The position numbers and the translations under genes are program-made. From the NCBI RefSeq assembly GCF_002979755.1, contig NZ_PCPP01000003.1:1-64000 (forward strand): 64,000 nucleotides of DNA, written 5' to 3'. Below the pieces are notes generated by a model. It was not told the DNA's origin, did not search any database, and saw only the letters and a program-made list of their open reading frames with translations. Origin of the DNA: Chryseobacterium culicis. GTDB taxonomy: Bacteria; Bacteroidota; Bacteroidia; Flavobacteriales; Weeksellaceae. Below, in pieces: positions 1 through 8,190 of the stretch. Each line of letters begins with the position of its first letter. Within the stretch, counting starts at the first letter, position 1.

Positions 1-71
1 ACCCGGCTGGGATTCGAACCCAGGACCCATACATTAAAAGTGTATTGCTCTACCAGCTGAGCTACCGAGTC
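1..71 (-). tRNA. tRNA-Lys(TTT), 3' end cut by window start
   Basis: The minus strand folds as a tRNA. The 5' acceptor strand GACTCGG lies at 65-71, the anticodon loop reads CTTTTAA (anticodon TTT, lysine) and the T-arm contains GGTTCGAATCC. The last acceptor base and the discriminator base fall outside the window. It is identical over the shared length to the copy at 2213-2285. Confidence 0.96.
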
Positions 72-122
72 GGCCACTTACTTTTTTCAGTAAATCCCTT
101 TGTTTAAGGGACTGCAAAGATA
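1..122. repeat. Direct repeat copy 1: tRNA-Lys plus leader and -7 element
   Basis: Positions 1-122 match 2215-2335 except for one extra T in a T run (84-89 here). The match covers the tRNA body, the 43-nt leader, which contains a CCCTT...AAGGG hairpin, and the promoter -7 element. Confidence 0.93.
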
Positions 123-145
123 AAAACATTTTCACTAAATCCAAA
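115..145 (-). promoter_or_regulatory. Promoter of tRNA-Lys copy 1
   Basis: On the minus strand TTTG (142-145) is followed after 19 bp by TATCTTTG (115-122). This is an exact Bacteroidota sigma-A type promoter with the usual spacing, upstream of the tRNA leader. Confidence 0.85.
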
Positions 146-352
146 TTTTTCTTCACATTTTTACTTAAAAAAATGGGTGCAAAACCAAAAAAATGTCAGC
201 CCATATCAATTGATCAAAGCAGAAATTATTATTTCCAATTTATAAGCATCTGTTTATTAAATAATTTGCGATCAACAACACACCGAAAGACCTTTTAAAG
301 ATATTTTAAATTAAAATTAAAAAAATATCGAATCGGTCCATCATTATAGAAT

Positions 353-1054
353 TTACCAAAGAAAAGGAGCTTTATCGCCTCTTGTATTTTCAGCATAATA
401 AAGAGAAGGGAGAACTTGTGCCAGATACGTAAATTCACAGTAGCAATGTTCCATCAATCCAAACCCTATCTCATCCGGTAATGGATCATTACTTCCGGCA
501 CTTGAAGCGCCAAGAAAAAAGTGACTTCTCAACGTACATCCCTGTGGCGTATCTCTTACAACATGAAACATATATCCATCCATAGGATCTCCATTGCCAT
601 CCGTAGGAGTATTTTCTCCAAAACCGATTCTGGCATATACAACTGCACTTACGTCTATATTTGTATATGCCTGCTCCAAAACTTCAGGATTAAAAATTTC
701 TGCAGGATGATGAAACTTAATGACTGCCGGCACAGGAGGTATTTCTCCCAATGATTCCGTGGCATGTATGGTAGCCCCGATATAGTTTTCATTCTTGATC
801 CATTTGTTGTCCCAGCCGCTATGTACCACATGATCATGTGGATGCCATAACTTCAGGTCTTCAGTTGTTTCAAAATAAGTAAACCACCAATCCAGCATCT
901 TCCCTTTACAGTTGGGCATTACATTTCTCATCGCTACGTGCAGCATTCCGTTTTCCAATCTTTTGATACCTGCTTCCAGAGAAATAGGTTTTGGAGACAA
1001 AAGGTTGTTTATATCCTTAAACATAAGTTGTTCCACTTCTTTCGTAAGTTCCAT
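353..1054 (-). CDS. DAPG hydrolase (PhlG/phloretin hydrolase)-like protein
   Basis: This 233-residue soluble protein resembles the DAPG hydrolase family, whose members cleave a C-C bond in 2,4-diacetylphloroglucinol or phloretin using a zinc ion. The visible support is an HxxxE motif at H203-E207 (HCYCE), which fits the C-terminal His/Glu zinc pair of PhlG, and a second histidine- and acid-containing stretch (FHHPAEIF) in the middle. The protein is shorter than PhlG itself (about 290 residues), so the substrate is uncertain. It lies downstream of an AraC gene on the same strand, and the pair sits between two tRNA-Lys copies. The regulator may sense the aromatic substrate; this is inference. 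Confidence 0.7.
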   Translation of the reverse strand: MELTKEVEQLMFKDINNLLSPKPISLEAGIKRLENGMLHVAMRNVMPNCKGKMLDWWFTYFETTEDLKLWHPHDHVVHSGWDNKWIKNENYIGATIHATESLGEIPPVPAVIKFHHPAEIFNPEVLEQAYTNIDVSAVVYARIGFGENTPTDGNGDPMDGYMFHVVRDTPQGCTLRSHFFLGASSAGSNDPLPDEIGFGLMEHCYCEFTYLAQVLPSLYYAENTRGDKAPFLW

Positions 1055-1219
1055 AGTTCAAATATTTTTTAGATTTATAAAATAACTCTTCAGCTTTTGG
1101 GCTTTGAATCCTGAAACAAAATTAAATCGGACACCTCTAAGTTTACTTGTATTATTTTCCAATCCAATGGCACAATCTGGAAATATGAGAAAAACAGAAA
1201 AATATATGCGTTTGCAATG

Positions 1220-2035
1220 TCACATACCCGTAATTTGATTTTTAAAATCCTCCGGTGTATGGCCTGTCTGCTTTTTATAAAACCGGGAGAAATAGGCAGG
1301 ATCATCAAAATTCAAATGATAGGCAATTTCTTTGATGGTCAATTCACAGGAAACAAGCATTCTTTTAGCCTCTACAATTACTCTTTCATGGAGCAGCTGT
1401 GTAAGTGTACGATCCATTTTTTCTTTCAGAATCTGATTAATCCGTTTTTCACTGATTCCCATTTTTTTGGAATAAAAGTCAGCTTTACGTTCTGTTTTAT
1501 AATGTTTATCCATTAACATAATGAATTGATAAACCCGTTTCTGATTGAGATCCTGATGCAAAAAATAATGCTGGTTGATACGGATAAGATTTAGTAAGAG
1601 AACTTTCAAAAGTGCTTTTAAAGCCAAATAGGTTCCCATCGGATTATTATATTCTTTCTCTATCAATAATGTGAGGTGCTGTAAAGTTTCTGCAGTATTA
1701 CGGTCTATTGCAAAACCACTAAGCTGACCATGCATATTGAAAAGATTGAAAACATCCAGGGCATATTCCTGGTTATCTTCCTCCAAATATTCTCTATCAA
1801 AAGCTATTATACAAGCTTTTTTATCTTCCACCTCCGGTTTTGTACTACGATACGGAGGAATAAAGTTTATATAACCACCCTCTTCATTGCTATTATCTTC
1901 TCCTCTTTTATAATCTTTCATCCAGATAATCTCAAAAAAATGAGCTCGTTGAGAACGGTATAGATAATTAGCCGGAGCATGAGAAAGTTCAAAAAAAATA
2001 AATTTTGACGGATCAATCTGATGAATGAATTTCAT
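1220..2035 (-). CDS. AraC family transcriptional regulator
   Basis: The 271-residue protein has a roughly 170-residue N-terminal sensing domain and a C-terminal AraC/XylS DNA-binding domain at about residues 175-271. The two helix-turn-helix units are visible, the second ending in IAYHLNFDDPAYFSRFYKKQ followed by GHTPEDF, the usual AraC signature. The gene lies 165 nt upstream of the DAPG-hydrolase-like gene on the same strand and is the obvious candidate to control it. The ligand is unknown. Confidence 0.92.
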   Translation of the reverse strand: MKFIHQIDPSKFIFFELSHAPANYLYRSQRAHFFEIIWMKDYKRGEDNSNEEGGYINFIPPYRSTKPEVEDKKACIIAFDREYLEEDNQEYALDVFNLFNMHGQLSGFAIDRNTAETLQHLTLLIEKEYNNPMGTYLALKALLKVLLLNLIRINQHYFLHQDLNQKRVYQFIMLMDKHYKTERKADFYSKKMGISEKRINQILKEKMDRTLTQLLHERVIVEAKRMLVSCELTIKEIAYHLNFDDPAYFSRFYKKQTGHTPEDFKNQITGM

Positions 2036-2178
2036 ATACTCTGTAATTTGACTGTAAAGATACAGCTATGCCTTACTGAAAGCTATGACAAAGGAATGAT
2101 CTTTAGCCAGCAGAGTTTAATTTATTCAGCCTGGGAAAAGGTATTTGTGATAATAAAAACACGATAAAGAGATAAAAT

Positions 2179-2212
2179 AAAAAAAGACATTCCTGAGGAA
2201 TATCTTTTTTTG
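2179..2212 (-). terminator. Terminator of tRNA-Lys copy 2
   Basis: On the minus strand, just after the tRNA, a 9-bp stem with one mismatch (2197-2205 with 2085-2093 offset by 100, that is 2185-2193) and a 3-nt loop is followed by a T run. Confidence 0.8.
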
Positions 2213-2285
2213 TGACCCGGCTGGGATTCGAACCCAGGACCCATACATTAAAAGTGTATTGCTCTACCAGCTGAGCTACCGAGTC
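2213..2285 (-). tRNA. tRNA-Lys(TTT)
   Basis: This is a complete 73-nt tRNA without an encoded CCA. The acceptor stem pairs GACTCGG with CCGGGTC (one G-T pair), the discriminator is A, and the anticodon loop CTTTTAA gives anticodon TTT. It duplicates the copy at 1-71. Confidence 0.98.
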
Positions 2286-2335
2286 GGCCACTTACTTTTT
2301 CAGTAAATCCCTTTGTTTAAGGGACTGCAAAGATA
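2215..2335. repeat. Direct repeat copy 2: tRNA-Lys plus leader and -7 element
   Basis: Partner of 1-122. The two copies lie in the same orientation about 2.2 kb apart and enclose the AraC and DAPG-hydrolase-like genes. Confidence 0.93.
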
Positions 2336-2358
2336 GGAAAGCCCTCTTTAAATCCAAA
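2328..2358 (-). promoter_or_regulatory. Promoter of tRNA-Lys copy 2
   Basis: TTTG (2355-2358, minus strand) is followed after 19 bp by TATCTTTG (2328-2335). The -33 context TTTGGATTTA is shared with copy 1 although the spacers differ, which suggests that both promoters are under selection. Confidence 0.85.
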
Positions 2359-2505
2359 CTTTTTCAGACTTTTTTATCATAAAATTTACATCAAAAAAGT
2401 CAAACACCTGTTTATAAATCAATTACAATATATTTTTTTTTAGATAAAAAGTGCCGGGATAATAGGATTTGTAGGATGAAATGCCTTTTTAACATAAAAA
2501 TTTAA

Positions 2506-2547
2506 TTTGTCAAGTCAGAAATAACATATATCTTAGCAACTAAGATA
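2506..2547 (+). promoter_or_regulatory. Promoter with MarR-type operator
   Basis: TTTG (2506-2509), a 19-bp spacer and TATCTTAG (2529-2536, one mismatch to TAnnTTTG) form a promoter. The -7 element is the left arm of a perfect dyad, TATCTTAG-CAA-CTAAGATA (2529-2547). Its size and symmetry suit a MarR dimer, and it sits 8 nt before the MarR start codon, so autorepression is likely. Confidence 0.75.
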
Positions 2548-2555
2548 ATTAGTCA

Positions 2556-3011
2556 ATGATTAAAAATACTATACAACAATTCCGTGAAGCCAGCAGAGCC
2601 TATTCTGATGCTTCTATTTTCATGCACGAGGCTATCGCCAGAAAAGCAGGACTTACCAGCGCTGATCATAAATATCTTGGACTTATTTTGCAGCATGAAT
2701 CTATCACAGCTGGGGAAATCTCTAAAATAACAGGTCTTACCACTGGCGCGGTAACCGGATTGATAGACCGTCTGGAGAAGAAGGATCTTCTTAAAAGACA
2801 GTTCATTAAGGAAGACCGAAGAAAAGTAATCATTATCCCGAACATTGAGAACAGTATGAAACTACTGAGTCCTATTTTCGATGAATTGCAACAGAAAACG
2901 CTTACTCTTATCTCTACTTTTTCTGAAAAGGAAATAGAAACCATTGAACGCTATTTCAGGGAAGCCACCCTCATTATGAAAGAAACGGCAGACCACTTAA
3001 ACCACCCATAA
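2556..3011 (+). CDS. MarR family transcriptional regulator
   Basis: A 151-residue winged-helix protein. Residues about 45-105 contain the MarR DNA-binding domain, with a recognition-helix region GEISKITGLTTGAVTGLIDR and a wing read as KKDLLKRQFIKEDRRK, a good match to the MarR D(R)R wing motif. It starts 8 nt after a dyad that overlaps its promoter. The next gene, a membrane protein, begins 14 nt after the stop codon and is probably co-transcribed. The ligand is unknown. Confidence 0.93.
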   Translation: MIKNTIQQFREASRAYSDASIFMHEAIARKAGLTSADHKYLGLILQHESITAGEISKITGLTTGAVTGLIDRLEKKDLLKRQFIKEDRRKVIIIPNIENSMKLLSPIFDELQQKTLTLISTFSEKEIETIERYFREATLIMKETADHLNHP

Positions 3012-3025
3012 ACCAATATAAAACC

Positions 3026-3526
3026 ATGGAATTAACAGCCACATACATAACCCGTGCAGAAATATGGCTTTGTCTTACTACGTTGCTTTATTTTCTTATG
3101 AATGGTGCGCAGATCTTCGAAACGCTCATCTTTGTACCGAAATGGGCTTCTTCCCCACCCGATACATTTAAACTTCTTCAGGATGGACAAGGAGCAAGTC
3201 TTAAGTTTTTTTGGATCATTCTTCATTCACTGCATGAAATCGCTTTTATCCTCGCGATTATTTTTTGCTGGAAAATTGATCCGGTAAGGAACTGGCTTTT
3301 GGCTTTATTTCTCGTTCATGCAGCTGTAAGGGTCTGGACACTAACATTTTTTGCTCCTAACATTATACAGTTTCAGAATTTAGCTGCAACTTCTTCCCTT
3401 TCAGAAGAAATAGCTGCCAGAATATCACTTTGGAAAAATCTTAATTATATTCGGGTAGCAATTTATATTGCTCTTTCAATAGGGATTATTCCTCTTTGTA
3501 TTAAAATATTCAGTTATCGTCAGTAA
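3026..3526 (+). CDS. Small four-helix membrane protein (DUF1772-like)
   Basis: This 166-residue protein has about four hydrophobic segments, near residues 13-30, 65-82, 88-110 and 143-160. The first carries an FLMNGAQIFETLIFVPKW motif, which resembles the start of DUF1772/anthrone-oxygenase-like proteins. It follows the MarR gene and is probably controlled by it. The function is not known, and the family assignment is tentative. Confidence 0.6.
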   Translation: MELTATYITRAEIWLCLTTLLYFLMNGAQIFETLIFVPKWASSPPDTFKLLQDGQGASLKFFWIILHSLHEIAFILAIIFCWKIDPVRNWLLALFLVHAAVRVWTLTFFAPNIIQFQNLAATSSLSEEIAARISLWKNLNYIRVAIYIALSIGIIPLCIKIFSYRQ

Positions 3527-3544
3527 TTTCTACTCTAAAATATA

Positions 3545-3573
3545 ATTTCGCCAACTGTAAAAGCTGGCGAAAA
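3545..3573. terminator. Bidirectional terminator between convergent genes
   Basis: TTTCGCCA (3546-3553) pairs with TGGCGAAA (3565-3572) between the convergent genes ending at 3526 and 3595. Both sides are A/T rich, but the T runs are short. Confidence 0.55.
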
Positions 3574-3594
3574 TTTTCAAATCAACTTATCTCT

Positions 3595-4233
3595 TTAAAC
3601 AGCAATTTGAGTCTTGGCATTCTGATATTCAAAAATTTTGATGACTGTATCTGCTGTTTCCTGACCCAGATGTTTTCCAATCAGATAGAGTGCGGCATCA
3701 ATCCCAGCCGTAATTCCTGCTGTAGTTATTAGTTGTTCCTGATCAATATAGCGTACATTCCTGATGACACTAGCTTCAGGATTATATTGTTCTAAAGTAT
3801 CTAACAGCATACTATGAGTGGTAATATGATGATCATCAAGGATACCCGTTCCGGATAGCAGCATACTCCCTGTACACACTGTAAATACTACTGTTCCGGC
3901 ATCGTGATGAGTTTTAATCCATTTCAGTACCGTTTCCTGAAAATCTTTATCCTGAATATATTTCATAATATACTCGGGGTTTGCTCCGGGAACGACAATC
4001 ATATCTGGCTTGGGACATGTATCTATATCATAAGTAGGGACAACAGCCATTGTATTTGCTTCCATATATACAGCCTCTCTTGTCCTTCCGACTGTAAAGC
4101 AATGATAACTATCCGGACATATAACATTCGCTTTAACAAAAACATCTAAAGGGCCATTTAAATCAAGTGCTTCCACTTGGTCATAAATTAAAAATGCCAC
4201 ATTCATTGTTTCCTTGTTTTTTACGTGCTTCAT
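3595..4233 (-). CDS. DJ-1/PfpI family protein
   Basis: The 212-residue protein has the DJ-1/PfpI fold throughout. The N-terminal motif LDLNGPLDVF and the nucleophile elbow VFTVCTGSMLLSGTGIL, with its cysteine near residue 120, are typical of the isonitrile-hydratase and GlxA-like branch. There is no helix-turn-helix. A start at 4206 is also possible; it has an AAGGA sequence close upstream, and the fold begins just after it. It follows an AraC-type DJ-1 regulator on the same strand, so it may be that regulator's target or a paralogue of its sensor domain. The substrate is unknown. Confidence 0.85.
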   Translation of the reverse strand: MKHVKNKETMNVAFLIYDQVEALDLNGPLDVFVKANVICPDSYHCFTVGRTREAVYMEANTMAVVPTYDIDTCPKPDMIVVPGANPEYIMKYIQDKDFQETVLKWIKTHHDAGTVVFTVCTGSMLLSGTGILDDHHITTHSMLLDTLEQYNPEASVIRNVRYIDQEQLITTAGITAGIDAALYLIGKHLGQETADTVIKIFEYQNAKTQIAV

Positions 4234-4337
4234 AATTCTATTATTTTAAGATTATTATTTTTAAATAAAGGCATGAGTCTTCCATTCTGATCATTGACAA
4301 TCATCAGTTTTACTATAAATCAGTGAGGGGAAAATAT

Positions 4338-5339
4338 TTATTCTGTGGTTTTGAATGCTTTCCGGTATTGTGCCGGAGAAAGTGAAATATTTTTAAGGAA
4401 TAGGCGGCGAAGCGAAGCGGCACTGCTAAGACCACACTTATCAGCAATCATATCGACACTCATATCGGTGTATTCCAGCATATTTTTGGCCTGATCCAGT
4501 CTCATCTTTTCAAGAAACTTGCCAGGAGTCATCCCGGAATCTTTAAGAAAAACCCTGGAAAAATTACGGGTACTCATATTCAAGGACTCGGCAATGTACT
4601 CTACTGTTATCATTCCACTCAGTTTATCTTTCAACAGATCACGGACTTGTTTTGTAAAAGGAGACATTATTTCATATTCCGGCAATGTATTTCCAAACTG
4701 AGACTGCATTCCGGATCTTTTCAAATGCAGGACAAGATGGCGGGCAACCTCTGTGGCCAAAGGTTTTCCAAAATCTTCTTCCAGGAGTGCCAATGCCAGA
4801 TCCATCCCTGAAGAAACTCCGCCCGAAGTATAGATAGGTCTGTCCCGAATAAAAAAAGGATTAACGTTCACCTCAAGTTTTGGATAGGATTTCTGTAGTG
4901 TATCTGCAAATTTCCAATGGGTAGTCACCTTCTTTCCCTCCAGAAGACCTGCTTTGGCAAGAACAAATGCACCCACGCAAACAGAACCCATCCGCCTCAC
5001 CTCCGGGCTTATATTTTGAAGAAAATGATAGACATCAGGGCTGATCTCATCCAGTACACTCAAAGTTGTCCCTGCTACAAGCAAAGTATCTATAGGAAAA
5101 TCAATATCATAAATCGTATGACTGCAAGATAATGGCATTCCTGAACTGGAATATATGAACTTTTCTGAAGTTCCGGACACCAGATGAACATGATAACCGG
5201 ATCCTTCTCTGCCATCATTTAAAAAACGGTTGGCTGATGTAAAAACATCCAACGGTCCTGCAATATCAAGTAGCTGCACCTGTGGCAGTGCCAAAAGCAC
5301 TATATTTTTCATCCCGGTATGTGGTCTTTCTGTCTTCAT
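4338..5339 (-). CDS. GlxA-type AraC regulator with DJ-1/PfpI domain
   Basis: A 333-residue fusion. The N-terminal half is a DJ-1/PfpI domain (LLDIAGPLDVF and the elbow GSVCVGAFVLAKAGLLEGK), and the C-terminal 100 residues are an AraC DNA-binding domain (SLNMSTRNFSRVFLKDSG and DKCGLSSAASLRRLF). The frame is open upstream to 5402, but that stretch contains the promoter at 5359-5389, so the start at 5339 is preferred. In this family the DJ-1 domain usually senses a ligand rather than acting as an enzyme. The neighbouring DJ-1 gene at 3595 is a likely target. Confidence 0.92.
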   Translation of the reverse strand: MKTERPHTGMKNIVLLALPQVQLLDIAGPLDVFTSANRFLNDGREGSGYHVHLVSGTSEKFIYSSSGMPLSCSHTIYDIDFPIDTLLVAGTTLSVLDEISPDVYHFLQNISPEVRRMGSVCVGAFVLAKAGLLEGKKVTTHWKFADTLQKSYPKLEVNVNPFFIRDRPIYTSGGVSSGMDLALALLEEDFGKPLATEVARHLVLHLKRSGMQSQFGNTLPEYEIMSPFTKQVRDLLKDKLSGMITVEYIAESLNMSTRNFSRVFLKDSGMTPGKFLEKMRLDQAKNMLEYTDMSVDMIADKCGLSSAASLRRLFLKNISLSPAQYRKAFKTTE

Positions 5340-5358
5340 ATCTCGTTCTGTATGAATA

Positions 5359-5389
5359 CAAATGTAAAGAGAAAGCGCTTTGTCTGCAA
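5359..5389 (-). promoter_or_regulatory. Promoter of the GlxA-type regulator
   Basis: On the minus strand TTG (5387-5389) is followed after 20 bp by TACATTTG (5359-5366), a perfect TAnnTTTG element. It lies inside the upstream extension of the reading frame and fixes the start codon at 5339. Confidence 0.8.
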
Positions 5390-5440
5390 TGACAAAAAAC
5401 ATACGATTCCGGCCAAAGTACTTTTATCTTTTTTGTGATT

Positions 5441-5470
5441 ATAAAAGAGACTGCCCTACAGGACAGCCTC
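5441..5470 (-). terminator. Terminator of the efflux operon
   Basis: A 10-bp stem (5447-5456 with 5461-5470, three G-T pairs) with a TGTA loop is followed on the minus strand by TTTTAT. It lies downstream of the MFS gene that ends at 5537. Confidence 0.7.
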
Positions 5471-5536
5471 AGCACTCTACTATAAAATTAGCTAATAAGC
5501 TATACTTTTTGTTTTATTAAAAATTAAAATCTTCCC

Positions 5537-7129
5537 TTATGCAGGTGATAATCGGCGGGATTTCAAATAAAGGGCAGTACGGTTCAGATAAGGAAAAAGA
5601 AAAATCAACAACAATGAAACTGCAAGAAGCCCAGCCATCATTTCATAATAATCCATTGCAAAACGGACATGATCCTGAACATTCATTCTTCCAACCAATA
5701 GTTTATGGGCAGCTTTTACCGCTTTATCTTCTGGCATTCCTCTGGCAATAAGTTTTGCGGTCTGATCATGAAGAAAGCTTTTGACTTCCGGATCAACAGC
5801 ACTTAAATGATCCTGAAAAGCATTGTAATGACGGCTTTTTTCAAACAGTTCAAAAAAATTGATCAGGGCTATACTCACGCAAAAACCCAGATACCGGATT
5901 GCTAAAGCGGTTGCAGCAGCTGAAGGGCCAATAACCGCAGGAACCGATGAAATAATAAAAATAATTGTGGGAACCATAATCAGCCCGACTCCTAATCCCT
6001 GTATGAATAATGGGATATAATAATTAAATTCATCAGCCTGAATATCAAAAGAATAGTACATCAATCCATGAAAAACCAATAACATTAAAAAACCTGGCCC
6101 CCAGATATATCGAATGTTTTTCTTTTGTAAAACCATACAACAGGCGATAACTACACCGATAACCAGCCCGGTAAGATTAAATATATTGATATAGGAAATA
6201 TGAAACGGATCCAAATGCAGTTCCGCAGCAAAATAATTATTGGTAATTCCTGATGCAAACCTGCAGATGTACATCACAAAAAGGATCAGCAAACCCACTT
6301 TAAAATTTCTGTATCTGAAAACGCGCAGATCAATATAAGGTCTTTTAATTGCCTGCTGCCGAAATACAGAGATTATCCCTAAAACAACAATTCCTATTAC
6401 ACTTCCGAGAATCCGGTTATCTTCCAGCCAATAATATTCCTGTCCAAAAATGGTAATGTACCCAATAAGCACCAGCATAGCGCTGAAGAGTCCAAAACTC
6501 TGCCAGTCGAGTTTATACAGATGAAATCTTGCGTGTGTTCTGTAGTTGCTCATTGCAAGAGTCAGGAAAATAAGTCCTGGCAGGTATGAGAATATGGCCG
6601 TTTTATAAACAATATTGAAATTATAAGAGTCAATAAGATCCGCAGTAATCAGATTATTAAACGGCAAGGCACAGATCAAAATCCCGAAAAATACGGAAAA
6701 ACTGATCTCGCGTCCCCTCTCGCTGCTCAATCGGGTAAAAATAAGAGTAAGTGAAAGGTTTACATTCCCTGCAAACAGCATTCCCTGAATAAATCGGACC
6801 GGAAACAGAATATAAATCTCCCGGGTACAATAACATACCAGACACGCTAAAATCTGCAGTGTAGTGAACAGAAGAAAGTATTCTTTTGCTGCCAGAAAAC
6901 TAAAAAATCTTCTTTCCAGACTGTAAAAGCCTACATATCCTGCATAAAACAATGCTACAGAGAACTGAATATCTGCCGGCTCACTTCCATAATATCCGGC
7001 AGCAGCATTCACATTCGTCAAAGGAAGAAAAAATATGATGATCCCCGGAAGAGTCATTGAAAAAAGAATGATCTTAATAAGCCACTCTGGTGCCCATTTT
7101 TTGAAAAAAGGCATTTGTCTTTTAACCAT
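5537..7129 (-). CDS. MFS efflux transporter (DHA2/EmrB-like)
   Basis: A 530-residue inner-membrane protein with about 14 hydrophobic segments, the usual layout of DHA2 drug:proton antiporters. It ends a three-gene operon after a TolC-like outer-membrane protein and an HlyD/EmrA adaptor, so a tripartite pump is predicted. The start at 7129 (MVKRQMPFF) overlaps the adaptor's stop codon by 8 nt as ATGGTTAA, which suggests translational coupling; the frame also has an ATG at 7156. The substrate cannot be read from the sequence. Confidence 0.9.
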   Translation of the reverse strand: MVKRQMPFFKKWAPEWLIKIILFSMTLPGIIIFFLPLTNVNAAAGYYGSEPADIQFSVALFYAGYVGFYSLERRFFSFLAAKEYFLLFTTLQILACLVCYCTREIYILFPVRFIQGMLFAGNVNLSLTLIFTRLSSERGREISFSVFFGILICALPFNNLITADLIDSYNFNIVYKTAIFSYLPGLIFLTLAMSNYRTHARFHLYKLDWQSFGLFSAMLVLIGYITIFGQEYYWLEDNRILGSVIGIVVLGIISVFRQQAIKRPYIDLRVFRYRNFKVGLLILFVMYICRFASGITNNYFAAELHLDPFHISYINIFNLTGLVIGVVIACCMVLQKKNIRYIWGPGFLMLLVFHGLMYYSFDIQADEFNYYIPLFIQGLGVGLIMVPTIIFIISSVPAVIGPSAAATALAIRYLGFCVSIALINFFELFEKSRHYNAFQDHLSAVDPEVKSFLHDQTAKLIARGMPEDKAVKAAHKLLVGRMNVQDHVRFAMDYYEMMAGLLAVSLLLIFLFPYLNRTALYLKSRRLSPA

Positions 7130-8186
7130 TGGAATGCTTTTTATCCGCATATACATTGACGTTCATCCCTACTTTCAAGACATCAATATCTCTTCTCATC
7201 CCATCTACTTTGATCCTCACAGGGATACGCTGTACAATTTTCACATAATTTCCGGTAGAATTATCAGGTGGAAGCAGTGAAAAACTTGACCCTGTGGCGG
7301 GAGAAAGTGAAATAATAGTCCCTTTAAATTCCCTATCCGGATAAGAATCTGCTACAATTTTCACATGATCTCCGATGTGCATATCTTTGATCTGTGTTTC
7401 TTTATAATTGGCCACCACCCATTTATCCGTTTCATTATTCACAATAAATGCCAGTGTTTCTCCGGCATCAATCATCTGCCCTACTTCAACGGTTCTTCGT
7501 CCCATTCTTCCATCATAGGCAGCGGTGACCGCTGTATAGCTTACATCCAGTTTATGGCGGTCCAATAAAGCTTCCAGTCTTGCAATTTCTGCACGGACAA
7601 CCGTTTTTTCAGCCTGAATATCATTAATCTTAGATCTAGAGGCAGCATAATTATCCTGAGAAGATTGATAATCACTTTCGTTGATCTCTAAAGTTGCCTT
7701 TACATCTTCAAGACGTTGTTTGGTAGCAGATTCTTCATCATAAAGTTTTTTATATCTGTTATAATCAAGCTGTTGTTTCCATACTTTTGCTTTACTGGCA
7801 TCTACCTGAGCCATTGCAGCAGCAGCTTCTTTTTCTGTAGTACCTGTAGTACTTTCCAACACTTTTAGTTGAGCACGTGCTTTCTGAATCGCTGCCTGAG
7901 TCTGTTTTTCCTGAAGAACATATTCGCGGTTATCAATAATCAGCAGTGTATCTCCTTTTTTAACTTCCTGATTTTCTTCAAATTTTACGGCTACAATAAA
8001 TCCTCCGGCTCGCGAAATAATGGGATTCACATATTCCTGAACCTGTGCATCATTGGTCTGCTCATAGGCATAGTAATTCTTTAACGTAAAACCGCCCCAG
8101 ACTGCAAGTGCAGCAACAATTAAAAGGGAAATCCATCCTGTCATCTTTGTGATGAGTCTATCGGTGGGAGTATATTTTTTTTTCAT
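7122..8186 (-). CDS. HlyD/EmrA family membrane fusion protein
   Basis: A 354-residue periplasmic adaptor. One N-terminal membrane helix (ISLLIVAALAVWGGFTL) is followed by a biotinyl-lipoyl-like half (AGGFIVAVKFEENQEVKKGD), a long alpha-helical hairpin rich in A, K, E and Q (about residues 95-205), the second lipoyl half (AAYDGRMGRRTVEVGQMI) and a beta-barrel domain. The start at 8186 is preferred because the open frame upstream runs through the end of the TolC gene; the TolC stop codon lies 4 nt upstream. Confidence 0.92.
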   Translation of the reverse strand: MKKKYTPTDRLITKMTGWISLLIVAALAVWGGFTLKNYYAYEQTNDAQVQEYVNPIISRAGGFIVAVKFEENQEVKKGDTLLIIDNREYVLQEKQTQAAIQKARAQLKVLESTTGTTEKEAAAAMAQVDASKAKVWKQQLDYNRYKKLYDEESATKQRLEDVKATLEINESDYQSSQDNYAASRSKINDIQAEKTVVRAEIARLEALLDRHKLDVSYTAVTAAYDGRMGRRTVEVGQMIDAGETLAFIVNNETDKWVVANYKETQIKDMHIGDHVKIVADSYPDREFKGTIISLSPATGSSFSLLPPDNSTGNYVKIVQRIPVRIKVDGMRRDIDVLKVGMNVNVYADKKHSNG

Positions 8187-8190
8187 TGTA

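Noticed and set aside
2103..2291. 62-codon minus-strand frame over the tRNA
   Set aside because: It is a translation of tRNA-Lys and its flank; the tRNA fold is certain.
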